Positions 22,061 to 33,322 of a stretch of DNA of 64,000 bases are shown here, in pieces. The stretch lies in contig JAAOMT010000254.1 in NCBI GenBank assembly GCA_016748015.1, forward strand, positions 186,001 to 250,000. The letters are read 5' to 3'. Numbering within the stretch: position 1 is the stretch's first letter; every line of letters starts with the position of its first letter. Below the pieces are notes generated by a model. It searched no databases, was not told the origin of the DNA, and saw only the letters and a list, made by a program, of their open reading frames with translations. The DNA comes from Geosiphon pyriformis. Lineage: Eukaryota; Glomeromycota; Glomeromycetes; Archaeosporales; Geosiphonaceae. Position numbers and translations under genes: made by a program.

Positions 22061-22940
22061 CAACAAAGACAATTAAAACAGCTAATAGCTGAATTTGCTA
22101 ACATATTTGTAAAAGACAACAATGACCTTAAAAAAACTGATATTATTCAACATTAAATCTACACAGAAAATGCTCCATCAAAATGTCAACAAGCTTATCA
22201 AGTGCCACCTGCCAGCCACCAATTCATTAGAGAAGAAGTTTAGAGAATGCTCAATAATAAATTAATTCAACTATCAAAAAGTTCTTGGGCCTCACCAGTA
22301 GTCCTTGTTAAAAAGAAAAATAGAAAAATCAGATTTTGTGTTGACTATCACCAACTAAACAGTGTAACAATTGGAGATGCTTACCCTTTTCCAAGAATTA
22401 ATAACATGCTAAATGCTCTAGGAAAAGCCAAGTTTTTCTCAACTTTAGACTTGGAAAGTGGATACTGACAAGTCAAAATGGACCCAAAAGATCAATCCAA
22501 AACAGTATTTACTACTCAAGAAGAAAACTATAAGTTCAATGTTATGCCTTTTGAACTCTGCAATACACCAGCAACATTCTAACAACTCATGAATGTTGTA
22601 TATGAAGGACTCTTGTGGCAATCAGTAATTGTCTATTTGGATAATACTAATGTGTACTTACCAAGCTTTGAAGCTTATCTCATTTACCTGTGAGAAGTTT
22701 TTAATGATTACAGAAAGCAAGATTAAAGTTAAACATTGAGAAATGTCACTTTGAAAAAACAAGTTTAATCTTTCTTGGACACATTGTTAGCAAAGATAGA
22801 ATTAAACCAAATTCTGGAACAATCAGTGCTTTTAAAAACTTTCAAACATCCAGAAATACCCACAGAACTATAAGGATTTGTAAGATTAGCTTCCTACTAT
22901 TAAAAATTCATAAAAAGATTCTCAGAAATTGCCAAACCAC
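22061..22940 (+). pseudogene. Reverse transcriptase of D1, cut by D2
   Basis: RT motifs in order: KLIQLSKSSWASPVVLVKKK (22258-22318), IRFCVDYHQLNS, YPFPRINNMLNALG, KFFSTLDLESGY (open piece 22247-22468), then NVMPFELCNTPATF and the catalytic box VYLDNTNVY at about 22630, where YLDD has become YLDN. SFLGHIVSKDRIKPN-like residues and ASYYxKFIKRFSEIAKP run to 22940, where the D2 LTR interrupts. The frame resumes at 32760 with LNYFTNKNV. Confidence 0.85.
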
Positions 22941-23925
22941 TGTTATCAGACGAAATTAGAAATATTGTTTAGCATGAAATTACCTTTATAAATCTTATCA
23001 TTAATTAGCATATATTATCATTTCAAATTATCACTTATTATATTAGCAAAATGTCCAAAATTATCATTTAATTAATAACCCAATTTGTACATAACACAAA
23101 TGTAACCTAAGTACAATGATCAATCATGCAATACCCCAAAATATGTAACATTCAAAAGTTTGCTGAAATTTGTAGAAATTTGCCAAAATAATTGATAGTT
23201 CACCAAAATATCTAATAGTTCACAGAAATAACTTGTAGTTCGCCAAAATGTATCTTTAGTTTGGCAAAATTGTAGAAAAGAGCAAAGTTCAAGTTCATAG
23301 AATAGTGTTACAACAAGTTGTATAAAAGAAGAGCTTCTCTCTTTGAGAAAATGTATCTTACTTCAGATTAAACAATTAGAATCACCCTTTACACACAAAA
23401 ACAAAATAACTATCAAATAAATTTGAAAAGCCAAATTCTTAATTATTTCTCTTGAAATTAACCAATTCCTATTAACAGTTTGAAATTGATTAGCTACCAA
23501 TTTTAGTAAACTGTTAAAGCACTTCCAGGCCTGGATCCGAAATGACTTCCATAAATCACCAGTTTTACTTTTCTTTTACATTTCTTTTATTCTTTTTAAT
23601 TTCTTATTATAAATTATTTGAGTAGCCTACAAACAAGGATTCCTGTAGAAGAGTTGACTTTCACAGCAAAGTAACTACACATTTTTAGTGAGCTTTCAGA
23701 TGAGCAATTTCTGGGAAAGAGTTGACATTTACTACAATGTAACTATACAAAGTAACTGGCACAGAATTGGCCATTCCACTTATAAGTCCAGCAGTTTAAA
23801 TTATAGGAAATAATTTGAAGATAAAATTCAGTTATCGGAGGTTCAAACACTTCCCATAGTCGTGAATTAACAGCATTACAATAAACATACAAGAGCTAAG
23901 AAGAGACCAAAAACCTCCGGTAATA
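22941..23925 (+). repeat. 5' LTR of D2
   Basis: 985 bp, starting TGTTATCAGACG and ending GGTAATA (partner GGTAACA). TATA box at 23321 (TATAAAAG). Over 22971-23280 versus 31801-32110 I counted 24 differences, all transitions. It contains repeated TTCGCCGAAA-like motifs at about 23158-23275. Confidence 0.95.
23158..23275. repeat. Repeated TTCGCCGAAA-like motif in D LTR
   Basis: Six or so degenerate copies of a near-palindrome, ancestral form about AGTTCGCCGAAAT, spaced 15-25 bp apart upstream of the TATA box. In this LTR some read CACC and others TGCC, as expected for decayed CG. The same run is at about 31988-32096, 17045-17155 and 35750-35860. Confidence 0.6.
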
Positions 23926-23935
23926 TTTGGTGCTC
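23926..23935 (+). promoter_or_regulatory. Primer binding site-like sequence, D2
   Basis: TTTGGTGCTC immediately after the LTR, identical to D1 and C2. Confidence 0.65.
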
Positions 23936-23970
23936 TCCTATGGAAACAACACAGCAAAAACAACTTCAAA

Positions 23971-25560
23971 GTGGTGACCACACCAAATGCAACAACTCTA
24001 AAGTATTACCAGTCAATTTACACCCACTGCAAGCAAAGATTCAACATTCCAGACGGAATTGAAGTTGTCAAGAAATCAGTATACCAATACATTGAAAACC
24101 ACATCAACAATTATCTTTTTGGAAATTACAATATCTCAGAAGTTAGAAGCAACCTTTACAATAATTTAGTACACTATTCACAGTTGGGAACTGAAGACCT
24201 TAACAGTGAAACACTTGCCACTTACTTTCAAGAACTTAATTTTAACATTATCAAGTACTGTGAAAAAACATATCCAGTGCAGTCTCAATACTCTATTGAT
24301 TTTGAATCAGAGACTGACACAAGCAACAAAGGCAAACAAAAATTGAAGCAATACTCAAAAACCACCCCAAATATTCCAATACTACCAAAAACAACTGCCA
24401 AACACTTACAAACACCTGAACAAGGAACCAGCTCAAAACTTTTACTTACTATCACACTTTTTCTAGCTTTACTTACACAAGCACAAACACCTAATTCACC
24501 CTTAAATCGATTTGCAAGACTAGAAGATTTTACATCACTCAGAAGTCCCACCAGACAACAAGAACCCCTTCAAACTAGTTCCAATCTCCTTGACTTTCTA
24601 GCTGAAAATTGAAGTGAACACTCTGAGACAACAGTAAATGAAGAAAACGACTCTGAAATATTTGAAAAAGAATCAATAGACAGTGAAAACAAAGAAGACA
24701 AAATGACAGCATACATTGCAAAAATCCCTGAATTTAATGGAGAAGACATTAAGACCAGTCTCCAAGAATGGCTCGACCAAGTTACTAAAGCTGGAGATGC
24801 AAATGGATGGAATGCTGCCAGAATGTTAAGAACAATTCTTTACTTTCTCAAAAGAACAGCAGATGAATGGTTCGAAAACTTGACCACCCCTTTTAATGAC
24901 TGGACAGCTTTCAAAACTGCCTTCTTAGAACAATTCACCAATAACAACACCTCAATTACACTTCAAAATCATTTTCACAATATCAAACAAGAACTCTCCA
25001 AATCTGTCATGACTTATATTGGGAAATTCAACAAACTTTTTAGACGAATTCGCCAACTTGAAACTAATGATTATTATTCCAATGCTCAAATCTTGGATCA
25101 ATTTATTGCTGGTTTAAAAGATAAACTGATTAAAAAGGTTTGCCCACATGCTTCAGAAGATTTAAACTCTGCCATTCAGCATGCAAAGAAATATGAAATG
25201 GCCATGAAAGAAGCCAATCGTACAAAACTTGTGAACTTAGCCATTAGAGAGACCAGCTCAGCAGCTAAAAAAAAATTGACCAACTCACAAAAAAAGTCGA
25301 AAACTATTTCACCAACCAACAACAACAGCAATCCCAAAGATATCAACTACCCCAAAGACAGAATTAAAACAACTTTGTATTATCCTCTAATAACCAGTCT
25401 CAGAATTGCCATTACTGTGGAATTCCTGGCAACTGGAAAAGAGATTGCAGAAAGCTACAACGAGATTAACAAAACAGGAGTAATTAATGTTATCCTTTGC
25501 CACAACAATTTTATTACCAATCACTACTACTATTAGCTTACTATTCATCAAGACTGCAAT
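23971..25560 (+). pseudogene. Gag of D2 (broken)
   Basis: The frame starts at 23971 with GTGGTGACC where D1 has ATGACAACC, so no ATG is present at the expected place. The N-terminal domain (23971-24612) ends at a TGA. The same frame then continues through an acidic stretch into the capsid-like core 24703-25536: MTAYIAKIPEFNGED, LQEWLDQVTKAGDANGWNAA, ADEWFENL and SITLQNHFHNIKQ. A CCHC knuckle lies in another frame at 25407-25448 (CHYCGIPGNWKRDC, His changed to Asn), so a frameshift lies near 25330-25390. Confidence 0.84.
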
Positions 25561-26560
25561 ATTAAACTGACTACTATTAACCTGCTCCACAGCCAATGCA
25601 ACAATAATATCGACAACCCATTCAATATTACCAAGTACCTGCTCGAAGATTGGTTCAACAAAACCAATTTGCACCACAAAACCAATTTGCAACAAACAAC
25701 AACAGAATCAACCCAAATAACCAATTAGTTCCCCGAAATCTAGCTCAACAAGATTCATTCATTATTATACTCAACCTAGCTATCTTACAATACCTGAAGA
25801 ACAGGATTTTTACCATACTGCACTCTCAGAAGGTAGAGCTACAGCACGACAACAAAACTCTTCCTATACTCCTACCACAATTCTACCAGCCAGAATTGCT
25901 GAAAATGCCAACCTTTCAGATATATTCTCTTTTGAGTTTGAAGCAAATAAGTCACCATTCCTGCTTAGCAATACAACCGCCAATAAACAAAAAGCAATTA
26001 CTGCTATGTACACTAAAGCAAAAATTAAAAAAAAGACAATTCACTTGATCCTAGACAATAGATCCACTGGAAGCATCATTACCTACCAGTTAATGCAACA
26101 GTTAAAGAGAAATGCTGACTGACCAGCTCAAACAGTAATCATTACTGCCAATGGCATAAAAAAGACTCCAGTAGGAGAAATTGACAATTTTCTATTCATT
26201 CTCGATGGAATCACCATTCTAGTCAAAGTTCTTATAATGGATGCGCCCCAGTATTAAGCCCTTGTCAGAAATGATTGGCTCCAAAAAGCCAATGCAAAAT
26301 TAGACTGGAAAACCCAAGAATTACAACTCTTCTATCAAGGACAACATGCCCGAGTATCTACTACTTGTGGTATATTCAACAAACAATCAGAGAAAGCTCC
26401 TGTCTTTGAATTTGAAGAAAAGGAAGAAAAGCCTGTAGTCAAAACATTTATGGCACTTGAATCAACATCTAACTGGGCTGAAGAAACTGAGCAAATGTAT
26501 TTTGCAACAAACTCATATCCAAAGGAACCAGAAACCTCTGGATGAAACATCTCATATTCT
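25561..26560 (+). pseudogene. Protease of D2
   Basis: After the Asn/Gln-rich gag tail (25650-25770) the frame shifts. The protease reads ENANLSDIFSFEFEANKSPF, AITAMYTKAKIKKK, LILDNRSTGSIITYQL (about 26045-26095, DSG changed to DNR), FLFILDGITILVKVLIMDA and VRNDWLQKANAKLDW. The active site is lost by changes that fit G-to-A transitions. The tail KPVVKTFMALES leads to the Cys-rich module. Confidence 0.8.
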
Positions 26561-27320
26561 AAACCAGAACCAAAAAAACGACACTCTTACATTCTGCTCA
26601 AATGCAAAGACTGTTACAAGAAACTCTTCTTAATGGAAGCCTGCATTTCACCTGAAGAAGAATATGAAAATCATACTTGTTATTACTGCAAGACTTGCCA
26701 CAGAGAATGATGGAGCCATCTAATAAAAAGAAGTGGAAAATAGGACAACACCCCTTGTTTGACTTGTGGAGATATGCTACTGGAAGAATGCAATTGGATT
26801 GATGTAGCAATGAGAAGAGGAGTCTGTAATCAGACCTGCCAATATGCTTTATCAATTTCAAAAAAAGTCAAAAGAGAAACACCCTTTGATGCAACATACA
26901 ACAGTGCTCTTAACAAACTTTATTACTACTTCCATGATGTTGAGATGATTTTTGACTTAGCAATGGCATTAGTTAATGGAGCTACCAAAAAAAATGTCCA
27001 TCAAATGAAAAAAGCAGAATACATTGAATACACTATAGAATTAGCTGGATTTAATTACAAAGATAAAGTAAAAGTCTACCACCAAATTGCAAGTCACACT
27101 TACCCAATCCAAGAAGCTCAAATTCAATGATTAGAACAAATAAACATTAAGCTATGTGAAGAATGCATTATGTTTTGTAATGAACAGTGGTGTCCTGAAT
27201 GCTATGCTTTTAGCATTTTTCTGCCCAGTGAAAATGATGAAAATGAAATTGAATTTGGAGAACCTGAAGCAACAGAAAAAATTGAAGCAACACCCATTTA
27301 TCTTATCAAAAATCAGCCTT
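26561..27320 (+). pseudogene. Cysteine-rich module of D2 pol
   Basis: Cluster 1 is CKDCYKKLFLMEACISPEEE with CYYCKTCHRE (26600-26707). Cluster 2 is CLTCGDMLLEECNW with GVCNQTCQYALS (26756-26857). A helical spacer of about 90 residues follows (open 26759-27130, containing ALNKLYYYFHDVEMIFDLAM and VNGATKKNVHQMKKAEYIEY). Cluster 3 is LCEECIMFCNEQWCPECYAF (27154-27210). The cysteine positions match D1 one for one even though the copies have decayed, so the module was part of the ancestral pol. Likely zinc-binding; function unknown. Confidence 0.72.
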
Positions 27321-27780
27321 CCTTACAACTCAAATACTTCAACAACAATGGACAAGGAATAAAACCTGAAAAAGCACATGAAATTGATGCTAAATATGAC
27401 TTAAGATATCCAAACAAGGATACTCTTGTTCTCAAACCCAAATCTCTTACAAAAATCAACCTTAAAATTGCCCTTGAAATCCTGCCAGGAGCAATGATTC
27501 AAATCGTCTCCTGGTCTTCTCTGGCAAGCAAAGGAATCAATATTAGAGAAGAAATAATCAATGCTGGATATACTTGATATAACAGTAATACTCCAAAATG
27601 AAACCAATAAATCTTTCAAGATTAAACATGCTGAAAAAATTGCCCAAGCTATATACTTACCCCTAATTAACATTTCGGGTTTGCAACTAGTTAATCAAAG
27701 AGAACAATTAGGAAAAAGCAATAGAGGAACCCAAGGTTTTAGTTCAACTGGATGATTCACAGTTCTAGTAAACATAGCTC
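27321..27780 (+). pseudogene. dUTPase-like domain of D2 pol
   Basis: Motif 1 AHEIDAKYDLRYP (about 27376-27412); LTKINLKIALEILPGAMIQI; motif 2 SWSSLASKGINI (R to W); motif 3 EEIINAGYT, then a one-base shift, DITVILQN (catalytic Asp of IID changed to Asn); motif 4 EKIAQAIYLPL; motif 5 NRGTQGFSSTG (27716-27750). Open pieces are 27170-27577 and 27561-27755. It would hydrolyse dUTP, but the catalytic Asp is replaced here. Confidence 0.85.
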
Positions 27781-28290
27781 TTAATGCACAAAATGAATCT
27801 CACCAGATTCTATGACTTCCACAATCAATTACTATTTCACCCTTTAGAAAACATCCAGAAATCTACACCTGCCCAAAGCCAATAACTGCACAACAAATTT
27901 TTGAGTCCAATGAACAAATCTGCTTGGAACATAATATCTCGATCCCAAATATTTACATTCTAGAAGAAACAAAGAAAGTCCGAGTTACTTTTTACAATCC
28001 CAACAATTACTCCATAGTTTTATTAAATAACATAGAAATTGGAGTTATTCACAGTAACATCTTTCAACAAGAATTACCTCAGACAGTTCCCAATTTTTCA
28101 GAAATTATTGAACATTTACTACCAAAAATCAACCCAAATCCCAGTTCTGAAAACTACCATGTTGTCATAGAAAAACTATCTCAAATCAACATGGGACAAC
28201 TTGAACCACAACAACAGAACTAGCTTAAAGAGCTAATTGCAGAATTTGCTAATATCTTTGCTGAAAACAACAATGACTTAAGAAGAACCG
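27781..28290 (+). pseudogene. D2 pol linker between dUTPase and RT
   Basis: The open stretch 27924-28223 has ISIPNIYILEETKKVRVTFY, IVLLNNIEIGVIHSNIFQ and INMGQLEPQQQN, then LKELIAEFANIFAENNNDLR leading into the RT. It is conserved in D1. No motif identifies its function. Confidence 0.6.
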
Positions 28291-29115
28291 ATTTGGTTCA
28301 ACACCAAATCTATACAGGAGATGCCAAACCAAGGCAACAACAAGCCTACCAAGTTGCTCCAGAAAGTCACCAATTTATCCAAGAAGAAGTACAACGGATG
28401 CTTAACAATGGGCTTATTCAACCATTAATGAATCCATGGGCCTCACTTGTGGTCCTAATTAAGAAAAAAAATGGAAAGATATGATTTTGTGTTGATTATT
28501 GACAATTCAACAGCATCATTATTGAAGATGCCTACCCTTTTCCCCAAATTGATAACATGTTAGATGCTCTTGGAAAATCCAAATACTTTTCAACACTAGA
28601 TCTAGAAAGTGGATACTGGCAAGTTGTCATGGATCCCAAAGATCATCCCAAAACAGCCTTCACAACCCAAGAAAGAAATTATGAATTCAATGTAATGCTT
28701 TTCAGATTATGCAATGCACCAGCAACATTTTAGAGATTAATGGATGTTGTGTACAAAGGACTCCTTTGGAAGTCAGTAGTTATTTATCTTAATGATACTG
28801 ATGTTTATTCTCTATCATTTGAATTACACTTAAAACATCTGTGAAAAGTTTTTCAATGATTACGAAAAGCAGGACTGAAACTTAACATCAAAAAATGCTA
28901 CTTTGAAAAAACAAGCTTGGCCTTCCTTGGTCATATTGTTAGTAAAGATGGAATCAAACTGGACCCTGGAAAAATCAGCACTGTCAAAAACTTCAAAACT
29001 CCTCGAAACACTACAGAACTAAGAGGATTCATAGGATTAGCCTCCTATTATCAAAAGTTTATCAAAGGATTCTCAGAAATTGCAAAACCTCTCAACCAGT
29101 TTACCACCAAAAACA
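28291..29115 (+). pseudogene. Reverse transcriptase of D2
   Basis: In order: HQIYTGDAKPRQQQAYQVAP, MLNNGLIQPLMNPWASLVVL, FCVDY (about 28490) flanked by two TGA codons where CGA (Arg) is expected, YPFPQIDNMLDALG, YFSTLDLESGYWQVVMDPKD, NAPATF then a TAG for Gln, and the catalytic box VIYLNDTDVYS at about 28780-28810, with YLDD changed to YLND. The thumb piece 28917-29129 reads AFLGHIVSKDGIKLDPGKIS. It was fully collinear with active Gypsy RTs before decay. Confidence 0.88.
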
Positions 29116-29594
29116 TTGAATACAAATAAACTGCTGAACACCAAAACACATTTGAAATCCTCAAAGAAAAACTAACAACAGCTCCAATTCTTGCCTATCC
29201 AGATTTCAGCAACCAATTCTGATTAGCAACAGATGCCTTTTATACTGCCTTTGGCACTATCCTATCACAATTAGATGACAATGGAAATGAGCAAGTAATT
29301 GCTTATGCTAGCAGAACATTGAAACCAGCTGAGAAAAATTATCCTGCCACAGAACTAGAAACAGCAGCCATAATTTGGGCTCTACACCACTTCAACCTTT
29401 ATCTCAGACCTAAAGAATTTGATATTATCATTGATAATATTGGATTCAAATGGTTACAAAACAAAAACACCCAACTCAATGCAAAACAAATCTGATGGAT
29501 AGGATTTTTAGCAAACTATCGATATATAATACACCACAAACCAGGAAAACTTCATACCAATGTTGACTGTCTCTCAAGAATGAGGCAAGATTAA
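29116..29594 (+). pseudogene. RNase H of D2
   Basis: HQNTFEILKEKLTTAPILAY precedes the domain. LATDAFYTAFGTILSQLDDN holds the first Asp; YASRTLKPAEKNYPATELE the Glu; FDIIIDNIGFKWLQNKN stands where the family has TD in the third position. The end, YIIHHKPGKLHTNVDCLSRM, is the usual tether to integrase, with a TAA at about 29592. A few stops replace Q or W codons. Confidence 0.84.
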
Positions 29595-30962
29595 AAAAAT
29601 AAACCAATACTCAATCCAAACAACAGAAACAGCCACCAAACAATGAATCCTGAAAACTACAACAATATCAAACAATATTTAGAGATTTTCTACACAACAA
29701 TATTATTTATTATCGAAACTTCTGAAATCCAGACAAACCACTCAGATTAATACAAAAATGTGAAAAGGAAACTATCTTAAACAACATGTACTCAAACCCT
29801 TCATCAGCACATTTAGAAAAAAATAGCACCACCCAAAGAACATTAGAACACTACTTTTGGCCTCGAATGAGAAAAGAAATTTATGAATATGTTAAATCTT
29901 GTGATAGTTGTTAAAGAAGAGAAAGAACTCACCCTACAGAACTTTTAAATCCAATCAAAGTTGGACAACCTTTTGACCAAGTTGGTATCGATTTAGTCAG
30001 ACCATTACCTATCACAAATCAAGGAAACCATTATATCACAGTAGCTATAGACTATCTCACTAAATGGCCCGAAGCCAGAGCCATTCAATGAGCAGATGTG
30101 AAATCAGTAGCAAATTTCATTTACAAAGACATTATCTGTAGACATGGTTGTCCAATCAAACTTTTGTCTGACCAAGAAACACATTTTGTGAACAATTTAA
30201 TCTAAGAAATTTGTAAACAATTCAATGTCAAAAGACCATTGTCTTTACTCTACCATCCATAAACAAATAGACTTGTAGAATATTTCAATAGGACACTGTG
30301 TAAATCATTAGCCAAAGTCTCAACTGATTTTGAACAGGAATAGGATATCTTTATTCTATCAGTGTTACTAGCATATAGAACACTAAAACAAGATACCACA
30401 AAACACACACTATTTGATTTAACTTACGGAAAGACAGCAACATTACCAATTAGTTTCACAATAGAAATATATTCAGTATAACCAATTAATAAAGACAACT
30501 TTCAGGAAACACTACAACAAAAAGCCTATACTCTGCTTAGCACATTGGAAAAAAAACAATGAATAGCAGCCACCCATATTAAACACTCCCAAGCTCAACA
30601 AAAAAAACGGCATAACAACAAATTACTTTCAGTTACCAATGAATTTAAAATTGGAAACAAAGTTCTTTTATACAGAACTAAAGCTGAAAAACAATGGAGT
30701 AGAAAATTTGAAAATAAATGGGATGGACCATTTTTTATCCATGAAGTCCTAGGCAATAGATCATACAAGCTAAGACTTGATAACAAAATTCTAGCAAAAG
30801 TTGCACATGGAGATTGTTTGAAACACTATAATTCCAGACACAATCCTGAACCATTAATTCCACAAATTGGTACACATTCCTCTTTAATCAATCCCAAAGA
30901 TATTTCCCAAAATTTAGAACCAATAGTTGTCATTAAACAACCTCCCAACTTGAACACTTAAC
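29595..30962 (+). pseudogene. Integrase of D2
   Basis: The HHCC zinc module is at about 29790-29920 (HLEKNSTTQRTLEHYFWP then SCDSC). The DDE core has the first Asp in GIDLVRPLPI (about 29985), DYLTKWPEARAIQ, the second Asp in LLSDQETHFVN (about 30160-30195), and the Glu in TNRLVEYFNRTL (about 30264-30300). The C-terminal domain, TNEFKIGNKVLLYRTKAEKQ and WDGPFFIHEVLGNRSYKLRL, is the GPF/Y module of Gypsy integrases. The frame ends at a TAA at about 30960. No chromodomain is visible. Confidence 0.87.
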
Positions 30963-31083
30963 TTAAATTTATTATTATAGTTATCTCCTTATAATTTAGA
31001 AACAATCTCACAAAAACAAAGCAAAAATAACATAAAAACTCATACACCAAAAATAATTTTCTTTTATTTTCAAATCTCTTATA

Positions 31084-31800
31084 ATGACTATTCCTTAAAA
31101 CATTCAACAATTATCCCAAAAACTAATGTTAGCTTTAAAAACAATACCAAATTATCTATTACTGTTACTGGAAACCACATTAATTATACCCAAACAGAAA
31201 TAGTTACAAATTTAGCCCCAAATTCACGAAAATATCACCCATATAAGAAGAACACAAAAAGTTATTCTGGAATTCACCTGCCAAACCTTTTAAAGCTTGC
31301 TTTAAGAGAAAACTTAATGCTCATTTCTATTAGTATTCCACCAAATACTACTATTCAACAAAAACTTCAACTGTTTCTTAAAAAAAAAAACTATGACTAT
31401 ACTCTAATATATAGATATTTTTACATTGGAAAAACACTTCACAAACAAAAACGGGAGCTTACAGCAGCAAATTTCACAAAAGAAGCTATTCGGAAACAAC
31501 TCCACAATGAATTCAAGACAACAACTGGATCTACAAACAGTCATTATAAACTAAGAGCTGTTCTTAGACTTTATGACTTATTCCACATCTGTGAAAACGT
31601 CCTACAAAACCCAATTTTACAGCCTTTGAAGATTCAATATATTGGAAAGCTCACAGAACTGAAATTTCAACAATTTTCAAACCAAATTTCTTCAATAATT
31701 TTGGATTATTATCTGGAAATTACAGACAGTACTTGGACTTTGATGGAGCTCAGTCTTGAGAAAAAGGTTATATTACTAGACAAAATTAGAGATATTGTTT
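31084..31800 (+). pseudogene. Extra ORF downstream of integrase in D2 (ORF3)
   Basis: It starts at an ATG at 31084 (MTIP, a stop, then NIQQLSQKLMLALKT), shifts frame, and is open from 31317 to 31802 (161 residues) running into the 3' LTR. Conserved blocks shared with D1 (34861-35550): KSYSG, IYRYFYIGKTLHKQKREL, RKQLHNEFKTTTG, LYDLFHICENVLQNPIL, KIQYIGKLTELKFQQF. It is Lys-rich and mainly helical in look, with no signal peptide or membrane span. It resembles no protein I can name; conservation between D1 and D2 suggests a real element gene. Confidence 0.62.
31757..31770 (+). other. Polypurine tract of D2
   Basis: TGAGAAAAAGGTTA lies just before the 3' LTR. D1 has AAGGAAAAAATTA in the same place (35536-35548). 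Confidence 0.6.
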
Positions 31801-32755
31801 AGCATAAAATTACTTTTATAAATCTTATCATTAATTAGCATATATTATCATTTCAAATTATTACTTATTACATTAGCAAAATGTCCGAAATTATTATTTA
31901 ATTAATAACCCAATTTGTACATAACACAAATGTAACCTAAGTGCAATGATCAATCATGTAATACCCTGAAATATGTAACATTCAAAAGTTCACCAAAATT
32001 TGTAGAAATTTACTGAAATAATTGATAGTTCACCAAAATATCTAATAGTTTGCAGAAATAACTTGTAGTTTGCCAAAATGTATCTTTAGTTTGGTGAAAT
32101 TATAGAAAAAAGCAAAGTTCAAGTTCATAGAATAGTGTTACGACAAGTTGTATAAAAAAAAAGCTTCTCTCTTTAAGAAAATGTATCTTACTTCAGATTA
32201 AACAATTAGAATTACCCTTTATACACAAAAACAAAATAACTATCAAATAAATTTGAAAAGCCAAATTCTTAATTATTTCCCTTGAAATTAACCAATTCCT
32301 ATTAACAGTTTGAAATTAATTAGCTACCAATTTTAGTAGACTGTTAAAGCACTTCCAGGCCTGGATCTGAAACAACTTCCATAAATCACCAGTTTTACTT
32401 TTCTTTTACATTTTTTTTATTCTCTTTAATTTCTTATTATAAATTATTTGGGTAGCCTACAGACAAAGATTCCTGTAAAAGAGTTGACTTTCACAGCAAA
32501 GTAACTACACATTTTTAATGAGCTTCTAGATGAGCAATTTCTGGGAAAGAATTGATGTTTACTACAACATAACTATACAAAGTAACTGGCACAGAATTGG
32601 TCATTCCACTTATAAGCCCAGCAGTTTAAATTATAGGAGATAATTTGAAGATAAAATTCAGTTATCGGAGGTTCAAACACTTCCCATAGTCATGAATTAA
32701 CAGCATTACAACAAACATACAAGAGCTAAGAAGAGACCAAAAACCTCTGGTAACA
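31771..32755 (+). repeat. 3' LTR of D2
   Basis: 985 bp, starting TATTACTAG (partner TGTTATCAG) and ending GGTAACA. TATA box at 32151. It differs from the 5' LTR mostly by transitions. Confidence 0.95.
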
Positions 32756-33322
32756 CTACTCAACTATTTCACCAACAAAAATGTGCTATATCAATGAACT
32801 GAAAAACAACAGAAAGCCTTTGACACTCTTAAGACAAAATTAACAACAGCCCTAGTTTTTGCTTATCCAAATTTTAACAAATGATTCCAACTAACCACTG
32901 ATGCTTCACATATAGCTTTTGGTGCCATTCTGTCACAATTAGATAAAAATGGCCAAAAACAAGTCATTGCCTATACCAGTAGAACACTCAAGCCAACAGA
33001 ATTCAAATATGGCTCAACTAAATTAGAAGCTGCTGCAGTTATTTGTACTATTAAACATTTTCAACAATATTTGAAAAATGGAAAAAAATTTGATATTATA
33101 ACTAACAATATTGGTCTCAAATGGCTTAATAAAAAGAAAACTGAACAAAGTGCCAAACAGTCTCGATAGAATAATTTTTTAGCAGACTACAAATATATTG
33201 TACACCACAAACCAGGAAAACTACATACTAATGTTGATAGCCTCTCAAAAATGAGACAAGATTAATATCAACAACAAATCCATTACAATTTACCAACCTA
33301 CCAACAAAATAACCAAACAACA
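32756..33322 (+). pseudogene. RNase H of D1 (continuation after D2)
   Basis: After the 4-bp duplication the D1 frame resumes as LNYFTNKNVLYQ. Then follow KQQKAFDTLKTKLTTALVFA, LTTDASHIAFGAILSQLDKN (first Asp kept), KQVIAYTSRTLKPTEFKYGS, LEAAAVICTIKHF, and FDIITNNIGLKWLNKKKT where the third Asp is lost. It ends IVHHKPGKLHTNVDSLSKMR and a stop. The match to D2 29116-29594 is close. Confidence 0.85.

Larger units (their letters stand above)
22941..32755 (+). mobile_element. D2: family D Ty3/Gypsy element nested in D1
   Basis: A plus-strand element of 9,815 bp with 985-bp LTRs at both ends, gag, protease, Cys-rich module, dUTPase, RT, RNase H, integrase and ORF3. It lies in the RT/RNase H border of D1. 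The flanks CCAC (22937-22940) and CTAC (32756-32759) are a 4-bp duplication with one C/T change; collapsing them restores the D1 sequence AKPLNYFTNKN. It is the most complete element here but is still full of stops. Confidence 0.93.

Noticed and set aside
24610-24612. Alternative genetic code (TGA read as an amino acid)
   Set aside because: In-frame TGA, TAA and TAG are all frequent and replace Arg (CGA), Gln (CAA/CAG) and Trp codons alike. Sister copies have the normal codon at the same place, so these are decay mutations.
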